Positions 62,851 through 64,000 of a DNA stretch of 64,000 nucleotides are shown one piece after another. This DNA comes from Sapria himalayana (taxonomy: Eukaryota; Streptophyta; Magnoliopsida; Malpighiales; Rafflesiaceae), in assembly GCA_029783825.1 (NCBI GenBank), contig JAREIK010008149.1, forward strand, positions 1 through 64,000, written 5' to 3'. Made by a program: the position numbers and the translations under genes. Numbering within the stretch: position 1 is the stretch's first letter; every line of letters starts with the position of its first letter. The notes under the pieces are model-generated. The model saw only the letters and a list, made by a program, of their open reading frames with translations, had not been told where the DNA came from and did not search any database.

Positions 62851-64000
62851 ATTTTTTGCCTATCTGTCTATCTATTTATCTATCAATGTATCATTCTAAC
62901 TATCTATCTATTTATCCAACTATCTATCTATATAATTATCTATCTATCTATCTGTCTAGTTGTCTACCTATTTATCTATCTATCTATCTATCTATTTGCC
63001 TATGTTTGTATCTATCAATCTATCTATATGACTATTTATCAATTTGTCTGTCTCTCTATATGTCTATCAATCTATCTGACTATTTGTATATCTCTCAATA
63101 TGTCTATCTATCTATCTATCTATCTGTGTCTGTCTAACTATTGATCTATTAATCTTTTTATATGTCTATATGTTTATTTCATATATGTATATCATTATAT
63201 CATTATATATATATATATATATATTATCTAACTAACTACTTGCCTATCTATCTATATGTTTTTCTATCTATCTATCTATATATCGATCTATGTATTTATG
63301 TATCTATTTGTTACATTTCTACTAGTCTACTTTAATACATGTCAACCTATCTATCTATATACCTATCTATCTATCTATGTATATATATATATCTATTTTT
63401 TTATCTGTCTATATATATATATATTTGTCTATTTATCTATCTGTCAATTAATATCTATATTTATTTTATATCTATCCATCGATCTATCTTTTTATCTATC
63501 TTTCTATCTATTTATCTCTTTATTTATCTATCAACCTAAAAATCTCTTTATTTGTATATTAGTATATTTGTCTATCTATCAGTCTATCTATGTGTTTATC
63601 TCTATATATATCATTATGACTATATGTGTATATTAGTATTTTGTATATATTTGTCTATCTATCTATCTATCTATATGTGTATAAGACTATGTTATTTATT
63701 ATCTATCTATCTATCTATCTTTATGTCTATCTATCTATTTGTCTAATCTATCTATATTTTTATCTGTCTATCTATCTATCTATATATCTATTAATTATGA
63801 TCTATCTATTTATATATCTATCTGTCTATCTATCTAATAGTCTATCTATATGTCTATATATCTCACTTAATATCAATAAATCTATCTATCTGTCGGTCTG
63901 ACTATCTCACTATTTATTTGTCTATCTATCTATCTTTCAAATTCTCGATCTTTAAATCTACAAATCTATCTATATGACTATTTGTCAATTTGACAATCTA
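62851..64000 (-). repeat. GATA microsatellite in inverted orientation, right block
   Basis: TATC, TGTC and TATT tetramers (GATA on the - strand) from just after the CACTA end to the window edge, with AT runs near 63206-63226 and 63380-63425. It gives Tyr-Leu-Ser-Ile reading frames on the + strand that are not genes. Confidence 0.96.

Noticed and set aside
1..64000. CRISPR arrays, bacterial operons, rRNA genes or phage genes.
   Set aside because: Nothing of the kind is present. The tandem repeats have no regular unique spacers, and the gene fragments are of plant and transposon type.

Overview
This window looks like nuclear heterochromatin of a flowering plant. It is very AT-rich and I see no intact host gene. 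The evidence for a plant is CACTA (En/Spm) DNA transposons with TNP2- and TNP1-like transposase genes, CACTACAAG-type ends, a plant-type Ty1/copia polymerase fragment, and fragments of plant host genes (ARF, AP-4 sigma, a receptor-like kinase). I cannot name the species.

Layout. Positions 1-5125 and 5944-7066 are a degenerate GATA/GACA microsatellite with GATA on the + strand. It is split at 5126-5943 by an 0.8-kb insert that looks like a retroposed polyadenylated transcript. From 7067 to 31102 lies a decayed CACTA copy (A). In order it holds a left end with subterminal repeats, a 1.5-kb tandem duplication carrying expanded trinucleotide repeats, a TNP1-like pseudogene, a TNP2 pseudogene, a GA tract, an array of ~540-bp AT-rich monomers interrupted by an ARF processed pseudogene, about 9 kb of AT-rich filler, and a right arm. 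Then come an inverted (TATC on +) microsatellite at 31103-31711, two copia LTRs in tandem (31712-33162 and 33192-34705) and a broken copia polymerase end (to 35532).

A second CACTA region runs from a left end at 35533 to a right end at 62847, both flanked by TTT. It is composite. One family copy (B) gives the left end, TNP1, TNP2, GA tract and ~540-bp array (35533-46350). Part of a third copy (C) gives a truncated TNP2, array and right arm (55258-62847). Between them lie a separate canonical CACTA end with about 1.1 kb of subterminal repeats (46626-47750), AT-rich filler, a possible hAT end and a ~1-kb tandem repeat (52560-55245). Copy C also carries two host gene fragments in sense with its right arm: the last exon of AP-4 sigma and two exons of a receptor-like kinase. 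This is the pattern of a Pack-CACTA gene-capturing transposon. From 62851 to the end the TATC microsatellite returns.

The long ORFs rich in Tyr, Leu, Ser and Ile at both ends are translations of the microsatellite, not genes. All transposase genes are broken by stops, frameshifts and C-to-T changes, so the elements shown are not autonomous. The most interesting content is the double gene capture, the shared ~540-bp monomer inside every CACTA copy, the opposite orientation of the GATA arrays, and two datable retroposition events marked by target-site duplications.
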